DNA of 64,000 nucleotides, from the NCBI GenBank assembly GCA_013322215.1, contig JAAMEZ010000021.1, forward strand, positions 743,557 to 807,556, written 5' to 3'. This document shows positions 9,126-18,513 of the stretch, in pieces. The stretch comes from Martinezella rhizogenes. Its GTDB lineage: Bacteria > Pseudomonadota > Alphaproteobacteria > Rhizobiales > Rhizobiaceae. Made by a program: the position numbers and the translations under genes. The notes below the pieces were generated by a model. It was not told the origin of the DNA. It did not search any database and saw nothing but the letters and a program-made list of their open reading frames with translations. The first letter of the stretch is position 1. The number at the start of each line of letters is the position of its first letter.

Positions 9126-10352
9126 ATGGTCGAACTCCCCCGCAACGAAGCGTTCAAGAACGCAAGCCAAGCCGATGCTGCCCCGGTCAACGAGGTGGCC
9201 AGGTCCCCCGCTACCGAGGCCCCGCAGGGCGTAGCGGCCGAAGCGCCTGTCGATGCCGCCACGCCCAAGGCAGGCAGAAAGCTCATCAAGCGCGGCGTAC
9301 TGATCGCTGCGCTGCTGGCCGGGGTCGCGGTTGCAGCAGACTTTGGCTATCGCTACTGGACGGTTGGGCGCTTCATCGAATCCACCGACGATGCCTATGT
9401 GAAGGCCGATTACACCACGATCGCCCCGAAGGTCGCCGGCTACATCAAGGATGTGCTTGTCAACGACAATGACAAGGTCAAGGCCGGCCAGGTGCTCGCC
9501 CGCATCGATGACCGCGATTTCCAGGCCGCACTTTCCCAGGCAAAGGCGGATCTCAAGGCTGCGGATGCGGCAATTTCCAATATTGATGCCCAGATCCAGC
9601 TGCAGCAATCGCTGATCGGGCAGGCCAAGGCAACAGTCGACGCGTCGCAAGCCTCTCTGGATTACGCTGTGTCGGATGCCGCACGTTCGGCTCGTCTGAT
9701 TACCAACGGCGTCGGCACGCAATCGCGTGCCGAGGAGACGGAATCGGCCAGAAAGCAGGCTGCCGCCGCTGTCGAGCGCGATCAGGCCGCACTCGTCGCT
9801 GCTCAAAACAAAGTACCGGTGCTGCAGACCCAGCGAGATCAGGCCGCCGCTCAGCGTGATCGCGCCGCTGCCGCCGTTCAGCAGGCTGAGCTCAACCTTT
9901 CCTATACCAACATCGTCGCCGCGGTTGACGGCACCGTCGGCGCCCGTTCGATCCGCGTCGGGCAGTATGTGACGTCGGGCACGCAGTTGATGGCTGTCGT
10001 GCCGCTGCATTCGGTCTATGTCGTCGCGAACTTCAAGGAAACGCAATTGACCTATGTGCGTCCCGGCCAATCGGTCGAGATCAAGGTCGATAGCTTCCCC
10101 GACGTCACCATCAAGGGCCATGTCGACAGTCTCTCGCCGGCAAGCGGGCTGGAATTCTCGCTGCTGCCGCCTGACAACGCCACCGGCAACTTCACCAAGA
10201 TCGTCCAGCGCATCCCTGTGAAGATCGTCATCGACGACGATAATCTGGCCGGGCTGCTGCGCTCAGGCATGTCGGTGGAACCGGACATCGACACCAAGGC
10301 TGCCCAAACCTCGACGGCCGCTGCGCAAGGATTATCCAGCCACGCTGGATGA
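9126..10352 (+). CDS. emrA: HlyD/EmrA-family membrane fusion protein
   Basis: A 408-residue periplasmic adaptor. A long hydrophilic N-terminus (~55 residues) precedes one membrane anchor (GVLIAALLAGVAVAADFGY). The lipoyl-like half-motif ESTDDAYVKADYTTIAPKVA and a long coiled coil rich in Ala/Gln (residues ~130-240) follow, then the returning beta-barrel (VVANFKETQLTYVRPGQSV). This order is typical of EmrA proteins that join an inner-membrane MFS pump to an outer-membrane channel. The ATG at 9126 follows GAAGGAAAC. The downstream MFS gene is its pump partner. Confidence 0.9.
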   Translation: MVELPRNEAFKNASQADAAPVNEVARSPATEAPQGVAAEAPVDAATPKAGRKLIKRGVLIAALLAGVAVAADFGYRYWTVGRFIESTDDAYVKADYTTIAPKVAGYIKDVLVNDNDKVKAGQVLARIDDRDFQAALSQAKADLKAADAAISNIDAQIQLQQSLIGQAKATVDASQASLDYAVSDAARSARLITNGVGTQSRAEETESARKQAAAAVERDQAALVAAQNKVPVLQTQRDQAAAQRDRAAAAVQQAELNLSYTNIVAAVDGTVGARSIRVGQYVTSGTQLMAVVPLHSVYVVANFKETQLTYVRPGQSVEIKVDSFPDVTIKGHVDSLSPASGLEFSLLPPDNATGNFTKIVQRIPVKIVIDDDNLAGLLRSGMSVEPDIDTKAAQTSTAAAQGLSSHAG

Positions 10353-10379
10353 TCCTTCCAGATCTTCGTCGATTATCAC
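10330..10379. repeat. Control element, copy 2 (emrA/emrB junction)
   Basis: The second copy of the element at 8999-9048. It overlaps the last codons of emrA and runs towards the emrB start. Shared segments are GATTATCCA, GATGATCCTTCC and GATTATCA at identical offsets. Its position implies a separate regulator-responsive site for emrB. Confidence 0.55.
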
Positions 10380-10429
10380 CTCAGCATTGTCATGAGATTA
10401 TTCCGGTACGAGCCGGAAGGAGACGCGTC

Positions 10430-12052
10430 ATGGCCACTCTTCAGATCGCCGCCAACAACAATTCAGCCGCATCCCCGGGCACAGCAAGCGCCGCCATTGC
10501 ACGGCCTGCCATGAACCCGCTGCGCATGTGGACAGCCGTCGTCGGCTCGACGCTCGGCGCCTTCATGGCTGTCCTCAACATCCAGATCGTCAATGCCTCG
10601 CTTGCCGACATCCAGGGCGCGATCGGTGCGGGAACGGACGACGGCGGCTGGATCTCGACCTCCTATCTGATCGCCGAGATCGTCGTCATCCCCCTCAGCG
10701 CCTGGCTCGCCCGCGTCTTTTCGGTTCGCATCTATCTGCTGACCAACGCGGTGCTTTTCCTTCTCTTCTCCGTCGGCTGCGCCTTTGCCGCCAATTTGCA
10801 GCAGATGATCGTGCTTCGCGCCATACAGGGCTTTTCCGGCGGCGTGCTGATTCCGATGGCCTTCACCATCATTATCACGCTGCTGCCTAAACCCAAGCAG
10901 CCGATCGGCCTCGCGCTCTTTGCCCTTTCGGCAACCTTCGCGCCGGCGATCGGCCCGACCATCGGCGGCTACCTTACGGAAAACTGGGGTTGGGAATATA
11001 TCTTCTACGTCAATCTCGTGCCCGGCATTCTTATGGTCGGCATGCTCTGGGCCTCGCTCGACCGCGCACCGATGAACCTTTCGTTGCTCGCCAAAGGTGA
11101 CTGGCCGGGCATCATCACCATGGCGGTCGGCCTCGCCGCGCTGCAGACCGTGCTTGAGGAAGGCAACAAGGACGACTGGTTCGGTTCCCCCTTCATCGTC
11201 CGTCTTTCCGTTATTGCCGCGGTCTCGTTGACGCTCTTTCTCATCATCGAGCTTCGCGCCGCCCATCCGCTCCTCAATCTGCGTCTACTAGTGCGCCGCA
11301 ATTTTGGCTTCGGCATCGTCGCCAACTTCCTGCTCGGCATCGCGCTCTATGGCTCGGTCTTCATCCTGCCGATCTACCTGACGCGCATCCAGGGCTATAA
11401 TTCCGAGCAGATCGGCATGGTGCTTGCCTGGACCGGTATTCCACAGTTGATCCTGATTCCGCTGGTGCCGCGGCTGATGAAGCGTGTCGATGCCCGTCTG
11501 CTGATCGTCGCCGGTTTTGCGCTCTTTGCCGCCTCGAACTTCATGAATGTCCACATGACAGGCGATTATGCCAGCGACCAGCTCTTCTGGCCGAACATCG
11601 TGCGTGCCATCGGTCAGGCGCTGGCCTTCACGCCGCTGACCGCGATTGCAACGGCCGGGATCGAACAGGAAAATGCCGGCTCCGCCTCGGCGCTCTTCAA
11701 CATGATGCGCAATCTCGGCGGTGCGGTCGGCATTGCGGCGCTGCAAACCTTCCTCACCAAGCGCGAGCAGTTCCACTCGAACATTCTCACCAATTCCGTT
11801 TCCGTGTTCGAAGAAGCGACCCGTGCGCGTATTGCCAGCCTCACCAGCTACTTCATGAGCCATGGAGTGAGCGATCAGGCGCTTGCCACGCACAAGGCGA
11901 TCGTCGCCATCGCTTCGGATCTGCGCACGCAGGCCAATATCCTGGCCTTCAGCGACACCTTCTATCTGCTCGGCGTCGCGCTGATCATCGCCCTCATCGC
12001 CAGCCTGCTTCTGAAGAAACCCGGTCACCTCTCGGGCGGTGCGGCACACTGA
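10430..12052 (+). CDS. emrB: DHA2-family MFS multidrug efflux pump (EmrB-like)
   Basis: The product is a drug:proton antiporter of about 540 residues with some 14 hydrophobic segments. Motif A-like and DHA2 features are visible early (LGAFMAVLNIQIVNASLADI, GWISTSYLIAEIVVIPLSAW). A frame is open from 10349, but the ATG at 10430 has GGAAGGAG seven bases upstream and gives the normal N-terminus. It forms an efflux unit with the preceding EmrA protein; substrates are probably hydrophobic drugs or plant compounds. The nucleotidyl cyclase gene follows 30 bases later. Confidence 0.92.
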   Translation: MATLQIAANNNSAASPGTASAAIARPAMNPLRMWTAVVGSTLGAFMAVLNIQIVNASLADIQGAIGAGTDDGGWISTSYLIAEIVVIPLSAWLARVFSVRIYLLTNAVLFLLFSVGCAFAANLQQMIVLRAIQGFSGGVLIPMAFTIIITLLPKPKQPIGLALFALSATFAPAIGPTIGGYLTENWGWEYIFYVNLVPGILMVGMLWASLDRAPMNLSLLAKGDWPGIITMAVGLAALQTVLEEGNKDDWFGSPFIVRLSVIAAVSLTLFLIIELRAAHPLLNLRLLVRRNFGFGIVANFLLGIALYGSVFILPIYLTRIQGYNSEQIGMVLAWTGIPQLILIPLVPRLMKRVDARLLIVAGFALFAASNFMNVHMTGDYASDQLFWPNIVRAIGQALAFTPLTAIATAGIEQENAGSASALFNMMRNLGGAVGIAALQTFLTKREQFHSNILTNSVSVFEEATRARIASLTSYFMSHGVSDQALATHKAIVAIASDLRTQANILAFSDTFYLLGVALIIALIASLLLKKPGHLSGGAAH

Positions 12053-12082
12053 ACGCCGCACCTCAAAGAGGAGGAGATAGCC

Positions 12083-13288
12083 ATGACCTTGCTTCACGAC
12101 ATGCCAAAAACCGCAATCATCAATTCCAGAGCAAGCCGCAGCGGCATCAACACCGCGGCTACCCTGAGCCTGATCGAATGGCTGACGGGCGACGAATGCC
12201 ATGCTCTCGACGAGGCCGGCCTCGTCGCCGGGCTCGGCCGCCGCCTGCAGGCCCTTGGGCTTCCCGTCGATCGATTGACGCTGCACCTGACGACGCTGCA
12301 TCCCGAATTCACCGGCCGCACCTTCGCCTGGGCGCCCGGCGAGCCGGTCGAGATCCACGATCGCGAACATGGCTCGCGTCTCGCGCTTGCCAATACACCG
12401 CTTATGAAGGCACAGGAGATGCGCGAGCCGCTCGTCGTCGGCCCAGGCGAGAGCCCCTATGGGCGCTGGCAGCATATCGACATATTCTCCGGCCGAGGGC
12501 TGGTTCAACTGATCGTGGCGCCGCTTTGCAACGCCGACGGACCGATCAGCAGCGCTGTCTTCGCCACGCGGCGGCCAGGCGGCTTCACATCCGGCGAGCA
12601 TGACCTGATCGAGCGCATCCTGCCGGCATTGCGCAATACCTGCGAGCTACGCGTCCTCAGACAATGCGAACTCAGCCTTCTCGACACCTATATCGGCCCG
12701 ATGACGGCAAGCCGCATCCTTGCTGGACACATCCGTCGCGGGGAAATCGAATCGATGGAGACAGCACTTCTGCTGTGCGACCTGCGCGGCTTCACCGAGC
12801 TTTCCAATCGGCTGCCCGGCGGCACCGTGCTCGGGCTCCTGAACGCTTATTTCGACAAGGTGGTACCGGCAATTACCCGTGAAGGCGGAGAAGTACTGAA
12901 ATTCATGGGCGATGCGGTGCTGGCATTCTTTCCAGGCGCCGATGCCGCCGGAGCCTGCAATGTCGCGCTGACCGCGGCAAAGACAATCCTCGATGAAATA
13001 GGCGGCTTCGAATATGACGGTATCCGCGTCAAGGCCGGCATTGCGCTGCACTATGGTGAGGTGAGCTACGGTAATGTCGGCTCCGGCAACCGCCTGGATT
13101 TCACCTTGATCGGCCCTGACGTCAATATCGTCAGCCGTATCCAGAATATCTGCAGCGAAAGCGGCGAAGCGCTCCTGATGTCCGGCCCATTCCAGCAAAA
13201 GGCCGATATCGTCGATGCAAAGTCGATCGGACGACAGCAGCTGAAGGGCTTTGCCAGGGCAATGGAGTTGTTTGCGATCGCATGTTGA
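12083..13288 (+). CDS. Class III adenylate/guanylate cyclase
   Basis: The 401-residue protein has an uncharacterised sensor-like N-terminal half and a C-terminal class III nucleotidyl cyclase domain (residues ~225-400). The two metal-binding aspartates are visible: D233 in LLCDLRGFTELS and D277 in KFMGDAVLAFFP. No transmembrane helix is seen, so it is cytosolic. It likely makes cAMP; specificity cannot be set by eye. The ATG is preceded by an excellent GAGGAGGAG site and lies 30 bases after emrB, so it is probably in the efflux operon. That pairing suggests the pump's inducer, or its export, is linked to second-messenger signalling. Confidence 0.88.
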   Translation: MTLLHDMPKTAIINSRASRSGINTAATLSLIEWLTGDECHALDEAGLVAGLGRRLQALGLPVDRLTLHLTTLHPEFTGRTFAWAPGEPVEIHDREHGSRLALANTPLMKAQEMREPLVVGPGESPYGRWQHIDIFSGRGLVQLIVAPLCNADGPISSAVFATRRPGGFTSGEHDLIERILPALRNTCELRVLRQCELSLLDTYIGPMTASRILAGHIRRGEIESMETALLLCDLRGFTELSNRLPGGTVLGLLNAYFDKVVPAITREGGEVLKFMGDAVLAFFPGADAAGACNVALTAAKTILDEIGGFEYDGIRVKAGIALHYGEVSYGNVGSGNRLDFTLIGPDVNIVSRIQNICSESGEALLMSGPFQQKADIVDAKSIGRQQLKGFARAMELFAIAC

Positions 13289-13680
13289 AACCGCCGATGA
13301 GACAGGAGAGATGAGCCGTCAATACATTCCGTCGATACGCCGATTGCCTGGATGGGCGTTCCGGTCTGAACTTTCTCGCCAAACATGTGTTGCATTAAAT
13401 CAACAACCATTCTTTCCGTTTCTGAATGGTTCAAGTGCGGATTTACAAACAATCTGAATGTATATAGCTCTGTCGTCAGAACCTAATTAGCTTGCGATCT
13501 GGTGGGGTGTTGTTTCAGCCGCCAGCTAACGAGGTTCCATCGGGGTGGGGATAGTATCGGCAATCTATTGCAGATGCAGTGCCTGGTTTTTGCTTCCTGT
13601 TTGCGAGGGAGCGTTTCCAGCATGGCCTATTATGCTCGCTCCTTGGATTACGTACGAATAGTTACAACCAGGAGTTTACA
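13289..13680. other. Intergenic region before the porin gene
   Basis: These 392 bases between the cyclase and the porin are AT-richer than their surroundings and contain no convincing gene. They probably hold the porin promoter and a long 5' leader. I could not fix the promoter. Confidence 0.3.
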
Positions 13681-14772
13681 ATGAACATCAAGAGCCTTCT
13701 TCTCGGCTCCGCTGCTGCGCTGGCAGCAGTTTCCGGTGCTCATGCTGCTGACGCGATCGTCGCTGCTGAGCCGGAGCCGCTGGAATACGTCCGCATCTGC
13801 GACGCATACGGTGCAGGCTACTTCTTCATTCCCGGTACCGAAACCTGCCTCAAGGTCGGCGGCATGGTCCGTACCGAAGGCAAGTGGTACGACGCCTACA
13901 ATGCCAACAGCCATAACGGCACGCTCTGGCACACCCGCGCTCAGCTGAGCCTCGACACTGCGACCGACACCGAATACGGCCCGCTGAAGACCAACACGGT
14001 CATCCGTTGGGACTGGCAGGAAGGCAACAGCACCAGCACCAAGCTGCTCTGGGCCAACATCAGCCTCGGTGGCTTCCTCGTCGGTAAGGCCGATTCGCAG
14101 TTCAACTACTACACGGGTTATGCCGGCGACGTCATCAACGACGACGTGATCTATGACGGTCCGTACGAACTCAACCAGTTGACCTACAACTACGACGCAG
14201 GCAACGGCTTCACCGCTGTTATCTCGCTCGAAGACTCGAACTCCAGCGGCTCGGGTGCTGGCTACGGCGCAAGCTGGGCATCGGACGACAAGGCTAACCA
14301 TTACGCTCCTGACGTTGTTGCCGGTGCTGGCTTCAAGTCCGGCGCATGGGGCTTCAAGGTCGTCGGCGGTTACGACTCGATCAAGTCGGAAGGCGCCATC
14401 AAGGCTCGCGTCGATGCTGACTTCGGCGTCTTCTCGGCCTTCTTGATGGGCGGCTGGAACACCGATGGCGACAACCTGAACAAGTATGCAGGCACTAACC
14501 TGGCACGCTCTTCTTGCCCGGCTAACGATGCATCGAAGTGCGGTTGGGGCGACTGGGCTGTTTGGGGCGGCGTTGGCGTTCCGATCAACGAAAAGCTGAA
14601 GTGGAACCTCCAGCTCGCCTACACCGACTCGAAGATCTTCGCAGCGACCACGAACCTCAAGTTCAACCCGGTCAAGAACCTGCTCATCGAGCCGGAAGTC
14701 TCCTACACCAACTTCGATTCTGTGAACCAGGATCAGTGGGCTGGTATCCTGCGCTTCCAGCGTAGCTTCTAA
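13681..14772 (+). CDS. Outer-membrane porin (rhizobial Porin_2 family)
   Basis: A 363-residue porin with a signal peptide ending AAVSGAHAAD. The alphaproteobacterial Porin_2 opening EPEPLEYVRICDAYGAGYFF and the cysteine-containing GTETCLKVGGMVR follow. Strands alternate through to a terminal aromatic (LRFQRSF). A further cysteine pair appears in SSCPANDASKCGWG. The ATG at 13681 follows AGGAG; earlier in-frame codons do not give a signal peptide. Codon use is strongly biased, as in highly expressed genes. It stands alone with a long upstream region and a terminator downstream. Confidence 0.93.
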   Translation: MNIKSLLLGSAAALAAVSGAHAADAIVAAEPEPLEYVRICDAYGAGYFFIPGTETCLKVGGMVRTEGKWYDAYNANSHNGTLWHTRAQLSLDTATDTEYGPLKTNTVIRWDWQEGNSTSTKLLWANISLGGFLVGKADSQFNYYTGYAGDVINDDVIYDGPYELNQLTYNYDAGNGFTAVISLEDSNSSGSGAGYGASWASDDKANHYAPDVVAGAGFKSGAWGFKVVGGYDSIKSEGAIKARVDADFGVFSAFLMGGWNTDGDNLNKYAGTNLARSSCPANDASKCGWGDWAVWGGVGVPINEKLKWNLQLAYTDSKIFAATTNLKFNPVKNLLIEPEVSYTNFDSVNQDQWAGILRFQRSF

Positions 14773-14872
14773 TACCGAATTACCTGGTCTACCTGGGACC
14801 AGGTACGGGAAGCCTGATGTACCGATCCATCAGGCTTCTCAAAGTGATCGGTTGACCTCCGATCAAAGCCGG

Positions 14873-14904
14873 AAGGATCCGGTTTCCCTCCGGGTCCTTC
14901 TTAT
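14873..14904 (+). terminator. Rho-independent terminator after the porin gene
   Basis: AAGGATCCGG and CCGGGTCCTT form a 10-bp stem (one G-U pair) around a 7-base loop, followed by CTTATT. It lies 100 bases after the porin stop and just before the convergent CoA-transferase gene. Confidence 0.7.
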
Positions 14905-14932
14905 TGCCCAAGCAAGATCAACGATGATTATG

Positions 14933-16267
14933 TCAATCCGGCGCGTATAATCCCGCCTGATGGGCGGCCCGATCCAGCTCCTCGCGGAAATCGGGATGGG
15001 CAAGCGCAATCATCGCCTTTGCCCGCTCTGCCACCGATTTGCCCTTGAGATTGGCCCAGCCATATTCCGTCACGACGATATGGATATCGTTGCGCGACGT
15101 CGTCACCGGACCTGTCAGCGTCGGAACGATACGCGAAAGCGTTCCCTTGGCCGCCGTGGCATGACAGGCGATGATCGAGCGGCCGCCGCGTGAGCCGTAG
15201 GCGCCGCGGACGAAATCCACCTGACCGCCGGTACCGCTGAACTGCCTTCCATTGACAAATTCGGAATTGCACGCGCCATTGAGATCGATCTGCAGCGTCG
15301 CATTGACCGATACCATGCGGTCATTCTGTGCGATGACGAACGCATTGTTCACATAATCAACGGGATGCGCTTCGACATCGGGATTGTCGTTCAGGAAATC
15401 GTAAAGCGGCTTGTCTCCCAATGCGAAGGTAAAGATGGTTCGCCCGACATGTATCTGCTTGCGGCTATTGTCGACGACGCCCGCCCTGACCAGAGCGGCA
15501 AGTCCGGAGGTCATCATTTCCGTATGGATGCCGACATGTCGATGCTGGGAGAGGCCGGCACAAACGGCATCGGGCAATGCGCCGATGCCCATCTGCAGGC
15601 AATCGCCATCATCCACAAGCCCCGCGACGATGGCGCCGATGGTATCGTCGACTTCTGAGCGAGGTGCGGCAGCGAGCGCCGGCAAGCTTGCGTCGTTCTC
15701 GACAAGCGCCGTGACACTCGACACCGGGATCATGCAATTGCCGCGCACATAGGGCATGCTCGGATTGACTTCGAGGATCAGTCGGGCGCCGGGCTTGCGG
15801 GCAACTGCCAGGGAATAATCGGTACTGGCGCCAAGGCTGAAATTCCCCTCCGCATCCATGGGCGAGACCGTTGCGATCAGGGTATCGACCCCGACATGCT
15901 CGACCAGCGAGCGCGGCACCTGGCTAAAATGGCATGGCACGAGGTCGCCTGCAGGCAGCATCTCAGCCATTCGCCTCTTATCGAGGGCACGATCCACCGC
16001 TCCATGAAAATAACTCATGGGAGTGATGCGGTCGCGCAAGTCGAAGTCGAGCACGCTGGAGCCAGCGACGCCCGTGCAGAGCAGGTAGTAGAGCCGGATG
16101 TTGTCCACCGCCCTGGCCCGCGCACGTTCGGCCAATGCCGCAAGGATTGCAGGCGGTTGGCCCGCAGCGATCGGCATGGCGATCTTCGCGCCGGATGGTA
16201 TCAAGGCAACGGCCTCATGGGCAGAGCGCACGCGTTCGCGATATTGCGTCTGATGATTAGCGGCCAT
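14933..16267 (-). CDS. Acetyl-CoA hydrolase / 4-hydroxybutyrate CoA-transferase family protein
   Basis: A 444-residue class I CoA-transferase-like enzyme. The catalytic glutamate of the family is in GIHTEMMTSG, preceded by the glycine-rich QMGIGALPDAV. The C-terminal acetyl-CoA hydrolase/transferase domain holds GTGGQVDFVRGAYGSRGG and VTEYGWANLKGKS. It probably moves CoA between acetyl-CoA and a short organic acid, or hydrolyses it; which one cannot be told by eye. The frame is open to 16312, but the ATG at 16267 has AGGGGAGGA just upstream. It is monocistronic between the porin and the copper cluster. The 304-bp region above it contains no gene. Confidence 0.85.
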   Translation of the reverse strand: MAANHQTQYRERVRSAHEAVALIPSGAKIAMPIAAGQPPAILAALAERARARAVDNIRLYYLLCTGVAGSSVLDFDLRDRITPMSYFHGAVDRALDKRRMAEMLPAGDLVPCHFSQVPRSLVEHVGVDTLIATVSPMDAEGNFSLGASTDYSLAVARKPGARLILEVNPSMPYVRGNCMIPVSSVTALVENDASLPALAAAPRSEVDDTIGAIVAGLVDDGDCLQMGIGALPDAVCAGLSQHRHVGIHTEMMTSGLAALVRAGVVDNSRKQIHVGRTIFTFALGDKPLYDFLNDNPDVEAHPVDYVNNAFVIAQNDRMVSVNATLQIDLNGACNSEFVNGRQFSGTGGQVDFVRGAYGSRGGRSIIACHATAAKGTLSRIVPTLTGPVTTSRNDIHIVVTEYGWANLKGKSVAERAKAMIALAHPDFREELDRAAHQAGLYAPD

Positions 16268-16510
16268 CGAGTCCTCCCCTTGAATGCCACCGTCAGCACA
16301 TTTGGCATCCACTGCGAGATCGCATACGGCCCTCCTCCGAGGCCGTTGCGAGCTCCCTCGCTGCAGTAGGATGCGCTTACATAAAAGCGCCTAACCTGCT
16401 GTTTGCGCAAGAGCCGAACAACACGCTTACACCGGCAAAAGCGAAATCGGCCTCAACCTTCGAATCGCGATCGATGCTGCAACCTCATCGACCGCAAGTT
16501 CCGAGGCTCA

Positions 16511-16545
16511 AGAATAAAGGGAGGGATAATATCGATTTTCCCTCC
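16511..16545 (-). terminator. Terminator-like hairpin after the multicopper oxidase gene
   Basis: On the minus strand GGAGGG and CCCTCC pair around an AT-rich loop and are followed by CTTTATTCTT. It lies 27 bases beyond the oxidase stop codon. Confidence 0.45.
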
Positions 16546-16571
16546 ACGGCTGCGATTGACGATGGAGATTG

Positions 16572-18050
16572 TCAGGCCTCAACATCGACTATGCCCATCA
16601 TGCCGAGATCTTCATGCTCGAGAATGTGGCAGTGATACATGCGCTGCCCCGGCAAATCCTGTCGCAACAGGATACGTACCGTCTCGCCGGCCGCAACGTT
16701 CACAGTGTCCTTCCAGGCCCAGTAGGATGACTTGGTGACCGCACTATCCTTTTCGCGTTCGACAACCTGGAACTGCGTCCCATGCACATGAAACGGATGG
16801 TCCATATCCGCCTGGTTGACAATTTCCCAGAGCTCGATCTGCCCGACCTTCGAGACTGCGTCAACGCGGTTCATATCGAAGCTGGCGCCGTTGATGAGGA
16901 ACTTCATCTCCATGTCATCCATGGATTCCGTCAACACAAAGCGACGCGTGACTGCCGGCTCTGCGAGGCGTCCAATGGTGCGCAGCTTCGCAGGAAGCGG
17001 CGGCACAACAGGTGCAGTTTCCTCCGAGACACTCGCCGTCAGTAAGGTCATGCCGGCCTCCTTAGGCTTACCCGGCCCCATCCACCCGCGCTCATAGTCG
17101 AGCGTGGTGAGCTTTGCCGCTCCCGGCTTGTCGAAGGAGACGATGAGCTCGACGCGCTCGGCGGGCGCAAGCAGTAACTCGTCGACGCCGACGGGAGCCT
17201 CGATAAGACCCCCATCCGTTCCGATGAGCACCATGGTGGCATTCTCGAATGTCAGCCGCAGGAATCGCGCATTTGTCGCATTGAAGAGGCGCAGGCGACG
17301 CTTCTCTCCTTTCGCCACGGCCAGGACCGGGTTGTTCTGGCCATTGACCAGCACATGGTCGCCGACGCGTCCGTTCATTAAATCGATCATGTTGCTTGCC
17401 GGCATGCTTCCATCTTCGGCGATCCGAAGATCGGTGAACATCAGGATCGTATCGCCATATTCGGCAGGGATCGGATCATCTTTGGGTTTCACGAGAAAGA
17501 TGCCTGCGAGCCCGCGATAAACCTGTGCGGCGGTGAGCCCGTGCGGATGAGGATGGAACCAATAGGATGCGGCGCTGTCTTGCGGAAGATCGAAAGCATA
17601 GATGCGCTCGCTGCCCGAAGCGACGGGTTCCATGGGGCTGCCGTCCTGATCAGCCGGCACCGGCATTCCATGCCAATGAACCGTCGTCGGCTCGCCGGGA
17701 ATGCCGTTCTTGAAGCTGATCTCGATCCTGTCGCCCTCATGCGCTTCGATCACGGGATTTCCACCGTTGTAGAGGAGCACGGGCGTATCAAGCCCCTCGG
17801 TGAAGCGGGCAAGCCCCGGCTCCGCGGTAAGCCTTGCCTTGAACAGACCGGCTTGGCTGGCCTCGTTCATCAAGCGTGGCAGCTCGCGCAGGGGCTGCCC
17901 TTCCGGCAAGACGGGCTTGTTGCCGGCCATGGGCATCATCTTGTGAGCGCCGTTTCCGCTCATGCTGCCCATGTCGTGCATCATTTGGGCCGAGGCAGGC
18001 CCGGAAATCGCAAGGCCCGCCAGCCCCGCCAGAAAACTACGTCGATACAT
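16572..18050 (-). CDS. Multicopper oxidase (CueO/CopA type), Tat-exported
   Basis: The product is a periplasmic copper oxidase of 492 residues that detoxifies Cu(I). The N-terminus MYRRSFLAGLAG is a twin-arginine signal, and a Met/His-rich segment (MMHDMGSMSG) follows. All four copper motif blocks are present: TTVHWHGMP, WFHPHPHG, HPFHVHGTQF and YHCHILEHEDLGMMG. A GTG at 18071 is in frame, but the ATG at 18050 has AGAGGAAG upstream and places the RR motif correctly. It follows the copper chaperone gene on the same strand and is probably part of the CueR regulon. Confidence 0.93.
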   Translation of the reverse strand: MYRRSFLAGLAGLAISGPASAQMMHDMGSMSGNGAHKMMPMAGNKPVLPEGQPLRELPRLMNEASQAGLFKARLTAEPGLARFTEGLDTPVLLYNGGNPVIEAHEGDRIEISFKNGIPGEPTTVHWHGMPVPADQDGSPMEPVASGSERIYAFDLPQDSAASYWFHPHPHGLTAAQVYRGLAGIFLVKPKDDPIPAEYGDTILMFTDLRIAEDGSMPASNMIDLMNGRVGDHVLVNGQNNPVLAVAKGEKRRLRLFNATNARFLRLTFENATMVLIGTDGGLIEAPVGVDELLLAPAERVELIVSFDKPGAAKLTTLDYERGWMGPGKPKEAGMTLLTASVSEETAPVVPPLPAKLRTIGRLAEPAVTRRFVLTESMDDMEMKFLINGASFDMNRVDAVSKVGQIELWEIVNQADMDHPFHVHGTQFQVVEREKDSAVTKSSYWAWKDTVNVAAGETVRILLRQDLPGQRMYHCHILEHEDLGMMGIVDVEA

Positions 18051-18131
18051 CGATTGCTTCCTCTTGCTCACCTGGAGGCGATACGCCCATAAGGCCGCTC
18101 ACCAGGGTGTCGCGCTTTTTGTCTCTGTGTC

Positions 18132-18157
18132 GAAGGTGACTTCGAAGAGCCACCTTC
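18132..18157. other. Inverted repeat between chaperone and oxidase genes
   Basis: GAAGGTG and CACCTTC form 7-bp arms, with CTTCGAAG nested between them. It may be a processing or partial termination hairpin between the two copper genes; the GAAGGT half-sites also resemble half of a CueR box. The rest of 18051-18284 shows no gene. Confidence 0.3.
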
Positions 18158-18284
18158 CGGTCCTCAATTGTCGTGCCCGGTGCACCGTCTTTTCATCATG
18201 GCAATCTTGCCTACCGCCGGCTCTGCACACTCGCCGGGCCTGTGTCGATGAAGATCAGGGGAGCCCGTTCATGATCTGAAGCGC

Positions 18285-18479
18285 TCAGTTTGTGACTGCC
18301 GGATAGCCGGCCAGTTCGAGAGCCTGCTGGAGCATCGGCTGAGAGGCAGTCGTCTCGATCTTGACGGTGCGCGCGTCCGGATTGGTCTCGATCCTGGCGT
18401 CGGGATCGACGGATTGGATCGCCTTGGTAACGGACCTGGCGCAGCCGCCGCAGGTCATGTTTTCGATTCTGAGCTCCAT
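18285..18479 (-). CDS. copZ: Copper chaperone, heavy-metal-associated (HMA) domain
   Basis: A 64-residue single HMA domain. The Cu(I)-binding motif is MTCGGC near residue 8 (MELRIENMTCGGCARSV), and the fold's beta-alpha-beta pattern continues to ALELAGYPA. The frame is open to 18551, but the ATG at 18479 follows AAGGAGAATTCTC and gives the exact domain length. It should carry copper to the P-type ATPase encoded divergently. Its promoter at 18514-18544 has the MerR-type 19-bp spacer. Confidence 0.92.
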   Translation of the reverse strand: MELRIENMTCGGCARSVTKAIQSVDPDARIETNPDARTVKIETTASQPMLQQALELAGYPAVTN

Positions 18480-18513
18480 GAGAATTCTCCTTGGTTTTGA
18501 TCTCACGGCACTC

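Noticed and set aside
11288..12601. 437-codon minus-strand frame
   Set aside because: It is antisense to emrB and the cyclase, spanning two real genes.
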